This document shows positions 52,147 through 64,000 of a DNA stretch of 64,000 bases, piece after piece. Source of the stretch: Erpobdella octoculata (lineage: Eukaryota > Annelida > Clitellata > Hirudinida > Erpobdellidae). The DNA is taken from the NCBI GenBank assembly GCA_963978895.1, contig OZ022242.1, positions 27,812,924-27,876,923 of the forward strand, given 5' to 3'. A program made the position numbers and the translations under genes. Positions within the stretch are counted from its first letter, which is position 1. Every line of letters begins with the position of its first letter. The notes under the pieces are model-generated. The model saw only the letters and a program-made list of their open reading frames with translations. It did not search any database and was not told where the DNA came from.

Positions 52147-53056
52147 CTAGCGGAGATACCCGGCGTTGCCCAGGTTTTTTGAGGTTTTTCTAATGTTTGT
52201 CTCTTTCTCTCCCGTTTCCTTTCCCACCTGCTTTCCCACTCCTGTTAGCTTTTCCGTTTTCGGTCGTTTTCCCACTGCCGGTCGCTTTCCCGCTCCCGGT
52301 CGCTTTCCCGCTCCCGATCGCTTTCCCGCTCCCGGTCGTTTTCCCGTCCCGGTCGCTGCCCCGTTCCCGCTCACGTTTGCTCTCCCATTCCCGCTCACGC
52401 TTGCTTTTCTGTTCCCGCTCGCTGTCCGTTCCGGGTGCTTTCCCGTTTCTATAATAGACAAACTAACCCACAAACATTCATATATATATATATATATAGT
52501 CTTAGCAAATCTATTTTGCGTTTTATAGGCTAACAGAAGTTATGAAAGAATGTAAAAGAGAAAATGAGCGGGAACGGAAACGGGAACGGGAGAGCTACCG
52601 CGACCGGGAATGGGAGAGCAAGCATGACCGGGAACGGGAGAGCAAGCGTGAGCGGGAACGGGAAAGCGACCGGAAACGGGAAAGCGACCGGGAACGGGAA
52701 AGCGACCGGGAACGGGAAAGCGACCGAGAACGGGAAAGCGACCGGGAACGGGAAAGCGACCGGGAACGGGAAAGCGACCGGGAACGCGGAAAGCGACCGG
52801 GAACGCGGAAAGCGACCGGGAACGCGGAAAGCGACTGGAATCGGGAGAGCAAGCTTGGAAGGAAACGCGAGCAAGAGAGAAAATCGATAACAGAACTTCT
52901 GAGCGGGAAAGCGACCGGGAGCTGGAAAACGACCGAGAGCGGAAATGCGACCGGGAACGCTACGAAAACGGGAAAGTGGAGAAGGGAACGGGAGCGAGAG
53001 AGACAAACATTAGAAAAACCTCTAAAAACCCCGGGCAACGCCGGGTAACCCCGCTA
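52147..53056 (+). mobile_element. TA-flanked inverted-repeat element with 18-bp minisatellite, copy 2
   Basis: CTAGCGGAGATACCCGGCG at the left; right end CGCCGGGTAACCCCGCTA, then TA. It is the reverse complement of 38799-39679, including flanking repeats. Arrays of GGAACGGGAAAGCGACC units run about 52650-52850. The 168-residue ORF 52542-53048 reads MKECKRENERERKR then RERESD repeats; no known domain. Confidence 0.7.
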
Positions 53057-53339
53057 TATATCTATATATATAAAAATGAATGTTTGTATATATGTATATA
53101 TGTTAATGGCGTTTATGCATTGCTACACCATTCATCCGATCGTAATGAAATTTCCACACAATCTTGAGAGTCAAGGGAATCAAATATAGAGAAAATTTTT
53201 TTGAAATCCGTCACAAAATGAGCGGAGCGGAGCGGGTGAACGAGCGGGAACTATATATATATGTATGTGCGTATGTATTTGTGTTTGTATGTATGTGTAT
53301 GTGCATGTATGTGTGTCTGTGTCTGTGTTTATGTATGTA
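53057..53339 (+). repeat. 150-bp dispersed repeat and (ATGT)n spacer
   Basis: Copy of the CCATTCATCCGATCGTAAT repeat (53100-53253) followed by ATGT/GTGT sequence. It has the same order as 51905-52146, so repeat plus element form a tandem higher-order unit. Confidence 0.8.
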
Positions 53340-54073
53340 CTAGCGGAGATACCCGGCGTTGCCCGGGTTTTTTAGAGGTTTTTCTAATGTTTGTCTCTTT
53401 CTCTCCCGTTTCCTTTCCCACCTGCTTTCCCACTCCTGTTCGCTTTCCCGTTTTCGGTCGTTTTCCCGCTGCCGGTCGCATTCCCGCTCCCGCTCGCTGT
53501 CCGTTCCGTGTCGCATTCCCGCTCACACTCGCTGTCCGTTCCGGGTCGCTTTCCCGTTTCTATAATAGACAAACTAACCCACAAACATTCATATATATAT
53601 ATAGTCTTAGCAAATCTATTTTACGTTTTATAGGCTAACAGAAGTTATGAAAGAATGGAAAAGAGAAAATGAGCGTGAACGGGAACGGGAGAGCAACCGT
53701 GACCGGGAATGGGAGAGCAAGCATGACCGGGAACGGGAGAGCAAGCGTGAGCGGGAACGGGAAAGCGACCGGGAACGGGAAAGCGACCGGGAACGGGAAA
53801 GCGACCGGGAACGGGAAAGCGACCGGGAACGCGGAAAGCGACCGGGAACGCGGAAAGCGACTGGAATCGGGAGAGCAAGCTTGGAAGGAAACGCGAGCAA
53901 GAGAGAAAATCGATAACAAAACTTCTGAGCGGGAAAGCGACCGGGAGCTGGAAAACGACCGAGAGCGGAAAAGCGACCGGGAACGCGACGAAAACGGGAA
54001 AGTGGAGAAGGAAACGGGAGCGAGAGGGACAAACATTAGAAAAACCTCTAAAAACGCCGGGTATCTCCGCTAG
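53340..54073 (+). mobile_element. TA-flanked inverted-repeat element with 18-bp minisatellite, copy 3
   Basis: CTAGCGGAGATACCCGGCG to CGGGTATCTCCGCTAG, TA on both flanks. Shorter than copy 2 (fewer 18-bp units, about 53740-53860). The coding-like ORF 53647-53916 has the same MKE(C/W)KRENERERE start. Confidence 0.7.
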
Positions 54074-54094
54074 TATATATATATATATATATAC

Positions 54095-54572
54095 ATAAAT
54101 GAGCGGAAACGGGAAGCCAACTGAGAGCGAAAGATCGAGCGGGAAAGGGAACGCGACCGAGAAAGCGACCGGGAACGGGAAAGCAACCGGGAGCGAAAAA
54201 GCGACCGAGAGAGGAAAAGTGACCGGGAGCGGAAAAGCAATCCGGAACGGGAAAGCAACCGGGAGCGGAAAAGCGACCGAGAGAGGAAAAGTGACCGGGA
54301 GCGGGAAAGCAACCCGGAACGGGAAATCGACCGGGAGCGCGAAAAAACCGGAAACGGGAAAGCGTCTGGGAGCGGAAAAACGGCCTGGAGCAAAAAACCG
54401 ACCGGGAACGAGAAAGCGACCGGGAGGAAAAACCGACCGAGAACGGGAGAGCAAGCAGGAACGGGAAAGCGACCGGGAGCGGGAAAACTAGCAGGGAAGG
54501 AAACGGGAGCGAGAGAGACAGGCATTAGAAAAACCTTTAAAAACCCCAGGCAACGCCGGGTACCTCCGCTAG
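54095..54572 (+). mobile_element. Half copy of the minisatellite inverted-repeat element
   Basis: Only the right end is present (TTAGAAAAACC, GGCAACGCCGGGTACC, then TCCGCTAG). The interior units differ (GGAGCGGAAAAGCGACCGAG type). Confidence 0.6.
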
Positions 54573-54748
54573 TGTATATATATATATATATACTAGTGGT
54601 TTTGCTCCTCCCAAGGACGGATGTTTTAAAATTACGATTAAAATTGTTTTATCGTTCATATGCATTCCAAAACAAATGAAAAGAAAAAGATTGATTGAAA
54701 TATTAATAATTTTTTATATATATCAATTAATTTAAGTAAGGTAAATAT

Positions 54749-56158
54749 ATGGAAGAACTCCATATCTCAGAAATGACATTATGTACACCATTTAAGGAGG
54801 CTTTGTGCATAAAGCTGGCCCTAACCAACAAGACGATGAATTTATTGTTAGTATACAGAAGTCCCAATTCCTGTGGTGCAAATAATGACCTTCTCATCCA
54901 GTTACTTGAGGAGTTTATTTTATTGAGAGGTGAACATGTTATTATTGGTGATTTCAACTTCCCGGACATTAACTGGAATACCTTTAGTTGCAACGGTTCA
55001 GCTGAGAAGATTAAAAATAAATTCCTCAATTTCTTAAATGACAGTTTTTTGCTTCAACATGTTGATGAGCCTACTAGGAGGGCTGCCAATCAAACTTCGA
55101 GTGTCCTGGATCTGGTGATTACGTCTGGCGACAACATCACTGACATTCAATATTACTCTCCGATGGGGAATGGTGATCATTCAATCTTGGGGTTTAAATT
55201 GGTTGGTTTCACAAAGAACTTGAGACCGGACGAAAAGAGGTTTTGTTATGAACTGGGTGATTATGGTGGTCTTAGCATGGCTTTAGATGAGTGTTTGTCT
55301 AACACTGACAGACCTCAGGAGTCCTCTGTGGATTCCGAATGGAGGTTTTTTCGCAATACTCTAAATGAACTCACAAGTCGATTTGTGCCTAAAAAGCAGA
55401 TTTATAAGAAGTTTACCTTTCGGATGACACCTGAGCTGAAATGTCTCATTGAATTAAAACATCAGCTTTGGAGAAGAATTTACAAATATGGAGATGACAT
55501 AATGACTGAGTTCCGAGTAACCAGAGATAAAGTCAAAAGGTTGTCAAAACAGCTCAACATCGAGAGTCAGAGCCGTATTGCCTCAGAGTATAGAACCTGT
55601 CCGAAGTTGTTTTGAAGCCGTGTTACAAAAATTACCAAGGTTAAAGTGAGTATTGGTGCTCTAAATGTTGATGGTACTGACTTAATGTGTGACAGAGATA
55701 AAGCAGAAGCACTCGCTAAATTCTTCTCGTCGGTTTATATACGGGAAGATCTCTTTGAAGGCGATGATACATTTCACCCAATTGTGCCGGCTTGTGGAAT
55801 GACAGAATTGAAAATTGATAGTGGCATTGTTGAGAAAAAATTGATGGCCTTGAACAGGGGAAAGTCTGCGGGACCGGATGGCATACATTCAAGAATTCTG
55901 AGCGAAACAAGACTGGTTTTAAATGAACATTTGTTGAGGATTTTCAGATCATCATTGACTTCGGGGGTGGTTCCATGTGATTGAAAGTCAAGTGTTGTGG
56001 TTCCGTTGTATAAAAAAGGTAGCAAAGCTAAGGTCGAGAATTACAGACCAATAGCTTTGACATCAGTATGTTGCAAAATTCTTGAGTCAATAATTAAAGA
56101 CCACATTATGAGCTACTTTTTGCAATATGATATCTTCACTCATAGACAATTTGGATTT
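54749..56158 (+). mobile_element. LINE fragment, CR1/L2-like: endonuclease to RT fingers
   Basis: Plus-strand ORF2 piece. 54749-55615 encodes the endonuclease C-terminal part (LLLVYRSPNSCG, HVIIGDFNFPDINWN, VLDLVITSGDNI, GNGDHSILGF) and linker. After a stop, 55646-55984 gives LNRGKSAGPDGIHSRIL, and 55997 onward VPLYKKGSKAKVENYRPIAL, TSVCCKILESII and RQFGF, the first RT motifs. At 56158 RT stops abruptly and hAT-B sequence begins. Two stops break the frame. Confidence 0.85.
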
Positions 56159-57855
56159 CCTGGACTTTTAAGTGGTCCCCATGCACTTAAGGAGGCACTC
56201 GGCACTAAAATGGGCCCCACGCATTTAAGGGAGCCCCTGGCATTGAAGTGGGTTCCACGCACTAAAGGGGGCCCTCAGCACTAAAGTGGGTTCCTCGCAC
56301 TTAAGGGGGCCCTCGGCAATGAAGATAGCCCCACACACTGAAAAGGACCCCTGGCACTGAAGTGGGCCCTGCTCTTACGTGAGCCTCTGCACTTAAGTGG
56401 GCCCCAAGCACCTAAGGGGGCCCCCGGAAATGAAGTAAGTCCCACGCATTTAAGGGGGCACTTGGCCTAAATTGGGTCTCTAGCACTCAAGGGGGCCCTC
56501 GGCACCTAAGTGGGCACTTCCTGATTTTAAGCAGTTTTTCCTGGACTTTTCAGTGGGCCTCGCAGTTAAGGGAACCCTCGGCAATGAAGTGAGCCCCACG
56601 TACTTAAGAAAACCCCGACACTAAAGTGGGCCCTGCACTTACGTGAGCCTCTGCACTTTAGTGGGCTCCCGTCCTTAAGTAGGTCTTTCCGCACTTAAGT
56701 GGGCTCCAGCACTCAAGTTGGTCCTTCTTGACTTTTAACTGGCTTGTTCCTGACTTTTTACTGACTTCTCCTGACTGTTTTCTTCACTGTTATGTAGCCC
56801 TCCCTGGATTTTATGTAGGCTCCTGCCTTTTAAGTAGGCCCATGGTTAATATATGGGCACATTTCAGACCGTTACTTTCAAAAATGAGAGACATCATTTA
56901 AGGGGGACTGGGCTCCCTAACTTTCACGTAAGCCAATAGTTATTAAATATGGGCCCCTGTTAGATTTTTTTTTAGATGTTTTAATGAGATTTTAGAAGAG
57001 AAAAGCAGAAGCTTTTGTAGTTATAGGATGGGGCCGTATATAGAAAAAATGCCGACCTGGTTATAAGGAAGGTTAGCGTTATTCATAGCCTGGTCGAGTA
57101 GGCTGTCCATAGAGATTAAAAAAGAGATAAAATGCAACAGAAACTAGGAAGCTAGAAGGTCTACTTCGAGAACAGTTATGAACAGTCCTAAGTGGAACGT
57201 GATAGGTAACAGATTTTGTATGCGTGAACGCACGATTTACACAAAATAGTGATCTTCTTGCATGTCTGAATTTCTTCAATCCACAATCTTATGATTTCTT
57301 CTCAGCAAACCAAATAAGCACATTGCGAAGCTTAATCCAACGTTGGATATCGACCCTCTCGTGGTTGAAGTTGAAGCTGGCACTGCAAAATCGTACGTTT
57401 CTTCATTGCCTTAATTTGGAATACTTGCGTTTTCACCTAGCAAAAATGCCATATGCATTTTGCAATATGATTCGCATTGCAGATCTTGTTTTGACTTATG
57501 CGTCAAATTACAGTTTACAATAGATTTTGATAGTAATATACTTGTTCACAGAGTCACAGCAGACATCTGGAAATGCTCTTATGCTAACTCAGATGCTATG
57601 GTATGTGATCTTCCCGTGTTTTCCCGGTTTTTTTGTGAGGAAAAATAAAACGAGGGTTTCGATTTTTTTTTGTAAATTTGCTCCAACTACCCCCCACCCC
57701 CTGTCATCAGGTTTTTGGGACAAATAAGCAAAAGATGTTATGCAGGAGGCAAATTTTGTGTTTTGTCCCCGGGCGCAGAAGACCCTAGCTACACCCCTGA
57801 GTGGGCCCCTAAAACATCTTGCCCCCCCTAAGGTTTTGCTGAAATGACGTCCCTG
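56159..57855 (+). mobile_element. hAT element A-type, second copy (5'-truncated)
   Basis: Matches 13288 onward of hAT A: subterminal array (56160-56840), a 14110-14340-like stretch (56840-57080), transposase traces and the right end TGACGTCCCTG at 57855. The left terminus is missing; the copy starts inside ATTTCCTGGACTTTTAAG, a stretch shared with the LINE junction. No nested insertions. Confidence 0.8.
57224..57620 (+). pseudogene. hAT transposase remnant (second copy)
   Basis: MNARFTQNSDLLACLNFFNP, PQSYDFFSANQISTL as at 15228, then frame loss. Only one copy of the 28-bp unit (near 57430) exists here, and the C-terminal dimerisation segment is deleted. Confidence 0.65.
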
Positions 57856-57939
57856 ACTTTATCTTTTAAGTAGTATCTAGTTACTAATTTGTATATCTTT
57901 AATATTTTTAGTTTCAGAGTCGCAGTTTTTCTACAAAAA

Positions 57940-58640
57940 ATAAAACCTTATTCCCCTCACATTTGAAGTCCTGGAAGTAAAATTTTCTAAAATTAATAAA
58001 ACATGTATTTTGTTATTTTGTGAAAATAATCTCGGTACTAAATTGCAAAACGTTAACACTTTTAGTTTTTGGAGTTTTTAATCAAATTCTTTTTTTCACC
58101 CCACATTTGAGGTCCTGGAAACTAAATTTTATAAAAATGGCGAAACACGTATATCATTATTTTTTGAGTAGATACTAATTATTAATTTTTACATCTGTAG
58201 CATTAACATTTTCTGAGCAGCTGTTACTTTAAAAAACAAATAACCCTATTTTCCATCCCACATTTGAGGTCCTGGAAACCAAATTTTAAAAAATGGTGAA
58301 ACACGTATGTAATTACTTGTTGAGTAGATACTAATTATTAATTTTTACATCTGGAGCATTTACAGTTTCTGAGTAGCTGTTACTTTAAAAAACAAATCAA
58401 ACTATTTTCCACCCCACATTTGAGGTCTTGGAAACCAAATTTTCAAAAAATGGTGAAACACGTATATAATTATTTGTTGAGTAGATACTAATTATTAATT
58501 TTTACATCTGTAGCATTCACAGTTTCTGAGTAGCTGTTACTTTAAAAAACAAATAACCATATTTTCCACCCCACATTTGAGGTCCTGGAAAACACATTTT
58601 CAAAAAAATAGTGAAACACGTATTTTCTCATTTTGTAATA
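57940..58640 (+). repeat. Tandem repeat of about 155 bp, four to five units
   Basis: Units marked by CACATTTGAGGTCCTGGAA near 57957, 58103, 58259, 58415 and 58570, with GTGAAACACGTAT and TTGAGTAGATACTAATTATT between. Divergence rises towards the ends. Noncoding. Confidence 0.85.
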
Positions 58641-58777
58641 AGAATCTAGATACCAAATTTCAAAAACCCTCCATTTTTTGTTTTCGAGATATACGTTGTT
58701 TTAGAAAAACATTTGTTTTCCAGTTTCATCCTCTCATGAGCAAAATTTTCAAAAATCCTTTTGTAGTGGGTGCTTAC

Positions 58778-59696
58778 CAGAGATGTAGTACTTGGTACTC
58801 GTACTCGTACTCGAGTACAACTCGAGTACCGTTTTCAAGTACTCGTACTCGTACTTGTACTCGGAACCTTGGTACTCCTACTCGTTATTCCACTCAGTAC
58901 TCGTACTCGTACTCGTTATTCCACTAAGTACTCGTACTCGTACTCGCACATGCGACACCTTCTCTAAAAAAAGTTTGCTTGTTTACTAAACAGTTGTTTG
59001 GGATAATATTTCGTTTATACTTGCTGAACTCTAGTATAACATTAAATTCTTCGTTGAATCAACTAATTCTCTCTTTGGCATCATTACTCAGTCACCTGCT
59101 GTTACGTTGGTGCCGCCATCTGGGTCACCCCACCAGCCAAAAAGTCAAAGTTGTTTCACAAGTATTCATCGGCGTTAGATGACACCTGCCTTGATGTCGA
59201 TGCACAGTTGACCAGATATCTTGAGATGAGGATCACTGGTGATGTGGATGATGCACTAACGTTCTGGCAGAATCATTCCAGTGACCTTGACCAACTGTAT
59301 CACCCAGCACTTCGTGCCTTAAGTATTCCAGCTTCAAGTTCACCAGTAGAACGTGTGTTCAGCCACGGCGGAATAATTTTAAGACCCCATAAGGCTAAGA
59401 TGTCGTACTCTAAACTGTCGTCGCTAATTTTTCTGAAATGTAATAGTTTTTTGATGTAGAATAAACTATTATTTTGTTGACTTTAAAAAGTACCCGAAAA
59501 GTACTCGCTGAAAATTTCTTGCACTCGTACTCGTACTTGAGACCTCAGTACTCGTACTCGTACTCGATAACTTGATACCATGGTACTCGTAGTCGTACTC
59601 GATACCATGGTACTCGTACTCGTACTCGATACCATGGTACTCGTACTCGATACCATGGTACTCGTACTCGGACCATAAGTACTCGCAACATCTCTG
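58778..59696 (+). mobile_element. Small hAT element 3 with GTACTCG arrays
   Basis: Ends CAGAGATGTAGTACTTGG and AAGTACTCGCAACATCTCTG. Target duplication GTGCTTAC (58770-58777) and TTGCTTAC (59697-59704), 7 of 8 matching. Both subterminal regions are packed with GTACTCGTACTCG repeats. 919 bp. Confidence 0.9.
59151..59459 (+). CDS. hAT transposase C-terminal dimerisation domain
   Basis: 102 residues: LTRYLEMRITGDVDDALTFW, HPALRALSIPASSSPVERVF, SHGGIILRPHKAKMSYSKLS. This is the conserved hAT C-terminal domain (SSxxVERxFS and following), the oligomerisation region. The upstream catalytic domain is absent from this short element, so the transposase is truncated. Confidence 0.85.
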   Translation: MFHKYSSALDDTCLDVDAQLTRYLEMRITGDVDDALTFWQNHSSDLDQLYHPALRALSIPASSSPVERVFSHGGIILRPHKAKMSYSKLSSLIFLKCNSFLM

Positions 59697-59704
59697 TTGC
59701 TTAC

Positions 59705-61984
59705 GCTATAAAAGTAATATAAGTTCCAAATTTAACGTTCCTAGGATGAGGCGTTTGAGCTCGGCGTTGATTATCAGTCCGTCAGTCATTCAGGACATGT
59801 TCTTTTATATATATAGATTAGCTACAATGTTTAAAAAAACACCATCGTATGGAATTCGCGGACAGACAAAATCTCAAACAAACAAACAGACAAGAAAGTG
59901 ACCTAATATAAACGTTGTAAAATTGCTCCAATTTAGAGAAAACTCTTAGACTCTGGTGTTGACACTAAGAGAAAGCTTTTGCAGTAGTAAATGTACATTT
60001 ACAAAATTATTAAGCAAAGATCCACAAAAGTTCCGGTCGCTTTCCCGTTCCCGCCTGCTCTTTCGTTTTCGCATTCCCGTTCCAACCATATATATATAGA
60101 ATAGGTATATCGGCAATCCTGTAAAATGGCTTTTAAATAGGCAGCCTATGAACCAGACCAAAGAACGATTTAGAGTCTTTTTTATTTTAATTATTATTAT
60201 TATTGCTAAATGCTGTATAAAATTTAAAATTTTCCTATTTCTTTATCGGTTTATATCGGTAAAGTTATTGCCGATTAATATAAATATTAATAAATAATGA
60301 ATATTCATGGAACCAAAAAGAATTTAAATCGTTTTCGGTAGGCCATCTTGGCATCTCACTCAAAACTTGCTTATCTCCGATAAACCTATTATATATATAT
60401 GGTTCCAACTAGCTCTCTCGTTCCCGCTCGCTCTCCCGTTTCCACTCGTTTTCCTAACCCCGCTCACTCTCTCGTTTCCACTCTATTTCCTAACCCCGCT
60501 CGCTCCTACTACCGCTTTCTTTCCCGCTCTCGCTCTTTTTCTGTCTTCCTCTCTCCCCTAACTATTTTTGCCCACAAAACGTAAAATAGATTTGCTAAAA
60601 GCTGATTGAAACCTTTAAACTTTTTTACGTAAACTAAATTTGAATTTTTGTTACGGAATAACCTTTGATGGTCGTACATAGGCATTTTTGGCCTGAAAAC
60701 GACTACCTTATGTCTTTCTACCTTTTGAGATCTACCTCCATGTCAAATTTATTTAAAATTGGTACAGCGGTTTTGATTTGCATAAAAGACAGACAGACAG
60801 ACAAACAAACAGTCTTTTTCTATATATAGATAACAACTCTATAAGCTGATCGTATTTTGTATTTCTATTTTTTACTTATATTTATAATAAAATGGATTTT
60901 GTTAAACGTTACGGAAATGTTTCTTTTAAGTCGTGAAATAATCGTTGAATTTTTGTTGCATTGATCAGTCACGTTACTTTTAGGGTCGGTAACGGTTTTG
61001 TAACCAAAGTTAACCGGAAAGTAACAAAGTTAATGGGCATAAGGATGGACGTAGTGATCGTTGACTTTGCAAATCCACGTGGGCTGGGCGTTGTTCGGAA
61101 GTGATTTTCTAATGAAAAATTTATGAAATAAGTTTTTTCGCGTTATCTATATAAGAAAATCTCTAATTATTTTCCATACAAGCAATAGTAGTAATTAAGG
61201 CCTACGAATTTATAATGAATTATTAACAAGGATTCTTACATGAGTGTTTGTTTTTATCGTCACAAAAACCAGTTAATTAGAATATTTTTAGGATTGTTTA
61301 ATTTTGTTGGGACGGGGGAGGTTATAACCCCAGAAGTCCCCATTGGATGCGCCACTTTGTTCTACAGTGAGTTTTTAAATAAAGGAGTGAAAGGCTGGGA
61401 AATTATGTAAGTAGATACTATACCATATACCATATATCTGTTAACGTGTAATGATTAGCTTCATTCTTTATCGTTTCTATAAAAAAAACTCTTGCCCGAT
61501 TGAAGAGATCCCGGTATCACATTTATATTTAAAAAGAACTGCATACCTTAGATCCATATTTGTAAACTGTCATTATTTCAACTCCTGTTATAGTAAAAAA
61601 AATAGTTAAGAATGTAAAACATCACGCATACAACCTGTACACAGTCCAGGGCATAGTACTGCATGGGACGGGATTTCAGGTCTGTTAAAACGGTCCGGAC
61701 CGGGCCTTAAAATTTGACCTATGAAACGGGCCGGGTCGAGTTTCCAACGGACCAGTCCGGAAAAAATCAACCCGTACAGTACTCTAGTCTATGGCCATAG
61801 CCAAACAGGATGGGTTCAACTTTTATTTTTATTTAGAGCTTCAGAGTTTATCATATTTATTGTGCTCAATTCATCAGACGTTTAAGGTTTTTATAATTAT
61901 CAAAATACATAATTACTAATATTTGAATGATTGCATGTATGTATACTGTATATAGTATATATTATAATAGGTGACTAGACGGAA
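59705..61984. other. Repeat-rich region without a recognised gene
   Basis: Fragments of the 18-bp minisatellite element occur near 60030-60090 (minus-like) and 60405-60560. Repeat ends with TATATATAGAT occur at 59810 and 60825 after CAGACAGACAGAC-type sequence. A GGTCCGGACCGGG-rich stretch lies at 61645-61790, possibly a small inverted element. No coding homology seen elsewhere. Confidence 0.5.
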
Positions 61985-62672
61985 GGAAAAGTTGATTGAT
62001 TGATTGATTTTTTTATTGGACAACAACAAAGTTAACAAAATAAACAAATACTATATTACAATTGTCAAAAAGGTCCATCCGAAGGGATATACTCCCGCTT
62101 ATGGATGACCTATAATTGAAAAAGTATACGGAACCTGGCCTAGACTATACATATAAATTTATATTATATATATATGAAAAAATAATAATGACGAAAACGC
62201 GCAAACTGGCACAAACACAAACATACAGACTGCAAATTCTAAACTGTAGTATTTTCTTAAAATCCTAAACCAGAGTACTATAATATATGCATACGAGTAC
62301 AAAATTTAGTAATATCATAGATTCATAACACAAGCCCTAAGACCGACAAAGAATCAGAAAATGACATTTTACCTGAAAAAAGAGCAAATTTACGTGGACC
62401 AGAACATTTAACAGAAAATGTTTTTAATGTGGTATGTGCAAAATCAGGCCGAAAACTATCGGATGATCGCAATGAACGAGAATGAATATCAGTGGATCTA
62501 GTAAAAAAGTTACTGAAAGGTAGCGGTAATAAATAGTTAATATATTTATACATTAAGAGACCCATTTGAAAAGAGTTCAACTGAAAAATATTCAACAAGT
62601 TATGTTCAGTAAATTGTAATGTACAGGATAAAGTTGGTGGCAGACGGAACATCACACGAATAAGGTGCTTAT
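61985..62672 (-). mobile_element. LINE 3' end with ATTGATTG tail
   Basis: Minus-strand 3' end: ORF2 tail in 62672-62323 (LNIFQLNSFQMGLLMYKYIN, LPLPFSNFF, HTTLKTFSVKCSGPR). A 3' UTR follows, ending AATAAAAAAATCAATCAATC near 61990. The repeat tail instead of poly(A) fits CR1/L2-like LINEs. 5'-truncated. Confidence 0.75.
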
Positions 62673-63165
62673 AACATAACATAACTTTATTATAGTGAAT
62701 AAGGAATCAAAAATGACTGTATAATATTCACTACTTTTTTTAAAAACTAAAAGTTACATAAAAAAAGTTTCAATTTGAATTTATTCAAAGTCTGAGCATT
62801 TGCAGCATGTTCTTTTAGTTTATTTCACTCGTTGATGATTCTTGCGCTAAAAAACGTCCGCTTCAAAGGTCCTGTTCTGTCCTTGTAAAGCTTCATCGGA
62901 TGACCTCTTGTATTTCTGTTGGAAACTCTAGTAAAGAACTTGTCTGGATCAAGATTAAGACCATTATTCAATAAATTATACACTAGTATTAAGTCTCCTC
63001 TTATTCTCCTTCTCTCAAGGGTCGTCAGCCTACACCTCAACAATCTCTCTTCATAGCTTAAACCATGCATTCCATTAATTATTTTCGTAGCTCTCCTCTG
63101 TACCCTTGCTAGAATAATAATGTCTTTGTAAGGTGTTTGATTCACCTCACAAATTTTTATGAGTT
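62673..63165 (-). mobile_element. Second LINE 3' end, adjacent
   Basis: Minus strand 63145-62825: ARVQRRATKIINGMHGLSYE, RLTTLERRRIRGDLILVYNL, TRGHPMKLYKDR, FFSARIINE, the classical CR1/L2 C-terminal block. The 3' UTR ends near 62675 with AATAAAGTTATGTTATGTTA. Directly abuts the previous LINE tail. Confidence 0.8.
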
Positions 63166-63199
63166 TTTTTTTGTAAATTAGTTTATTTAGTAACGGTAT

Positions 63200-63779
<580 letters not shown>

Positions 63780-63838
63780 TTGGTGACCCCGACAGTTATT
63801 TGATCACAAGTTACCGATTTTTTTTTGATTTGGTAAAG

Positions 63839-64000
63839 ATGTCCACTGATGCTGAATATATAGCAAACGGAGAGAAGCTTGGCTTTTCTGGTGGGGCGCT
63901 GCTGAAGTATGTCGAAGACGGTCGAGAGCGGGCCGAGCGACAAAAAGAGCGGGAAGAAAAAAAGGCTCAGCAAGAACGGGAAGAGCGGGAACGGGAACGT
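63839..64000 (+). CDS. Gag of Ty3-like element C, start only (cut by window edge)
   Basis: Open from ATG 63839 to the window end (54 codons): MSTDAEYIANGEKLGFSGG then a charged EREEKKAQQERE coiled coil. It is homologous to the starts at 6085 (minus) and 36240, but more diverged. PBS-like TTGGTGACCCCGAC at 63780. Whether pol follows cannot be seen. Confidence 0.8.
   Translation, partial: MSTDAEYIANGEKLGFSGGALLKYVEDGRERAERQKEREEKKAQQEREERERER

Noticed and set aside
61645..61790. Possible small inverted-repeat element (GTACTGCATGGG ... CAGTACTC)
   Set aside because: Terminal similarity is short and imperfect, with no target duplication; too weak to call.

Overview
This is eukaryotic, almost certainly invertebrate-animal, genomic DNA. 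The evidence is two spliced host genes plus LINE, Penelope-like, Ty3/gypsy, hAT, pogo-like, piggyBac and Helitron elements and long (AT)n and (ATGT)n microsatellites. I cannot name the species. Most of the 64 kb is nested mobile DNA; nothing bacterial (operons, ribosome binding sites, CRISPR) was seen.

Layout. 1-2204: minus-strand I/Jockey-like LINE. 2205-6733: minus-strand Ty3-like LTR element with gag-protease but no pol, its 3' LTR split by a Penelope-like element (PLE-1). 6735-12917: a second, decayed minus-strand Ty3/gypsy element carrying a LINE fragment. 13141-22130: a three-layer nest, hAT containing a pogo-like element containing a complete Ty3/gypsy element with identical-length LTRs and a 5-bp target duplication.

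22.1-31.2 kb is the host island. PIGM (GPI mannosyltransferase 1) lies on the plus strand in six exons, 22509-30388, with a decayed piggyBac in intron 1 and a LINE tail in intron 5. Converging on it, 221 bp away on the minus strand, are three exons encoding the C terminus of SPO11 (30610-31068). The rest of SPO11 was not found; the DNA to its right is repeat mosaic to the window end.

31.2-49 kb is dominated by Penelope-like retroelements. The best copy (40262-46128) has two direct repeats of 1988 bp (pseudo-LTRs) around an open 1165-residue reverse transcriptase plus GIY-YIG endonuclease ORF. Six hammerhead ribozyme motifs, from four diverged PLE lineages, sit exactly on the PLE start codon, so the catalytic core also encodes the protein's N terminus. 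Stem I differs in every lineage yet stays paired. Four PLE copies begin with an inverted duplicate of their own 5' end. All lie in or beside (AT)n tracts. Also here are a second gag-protease Ty3 copy, a Helitron helicase remnant and an inverted cluster of tRNA-like SINE units.

49-64 kb holds a hAT element (49314-51117), TA-flanked inverted-repeat elements with 18-bp minisatellites, LINE fragments, a chimeric second copy of the large hAT, a small hAT with a visible 8-bp target duplication (58778-59696) and the start of a third gag-protease Ty3 copy running off the right edge.
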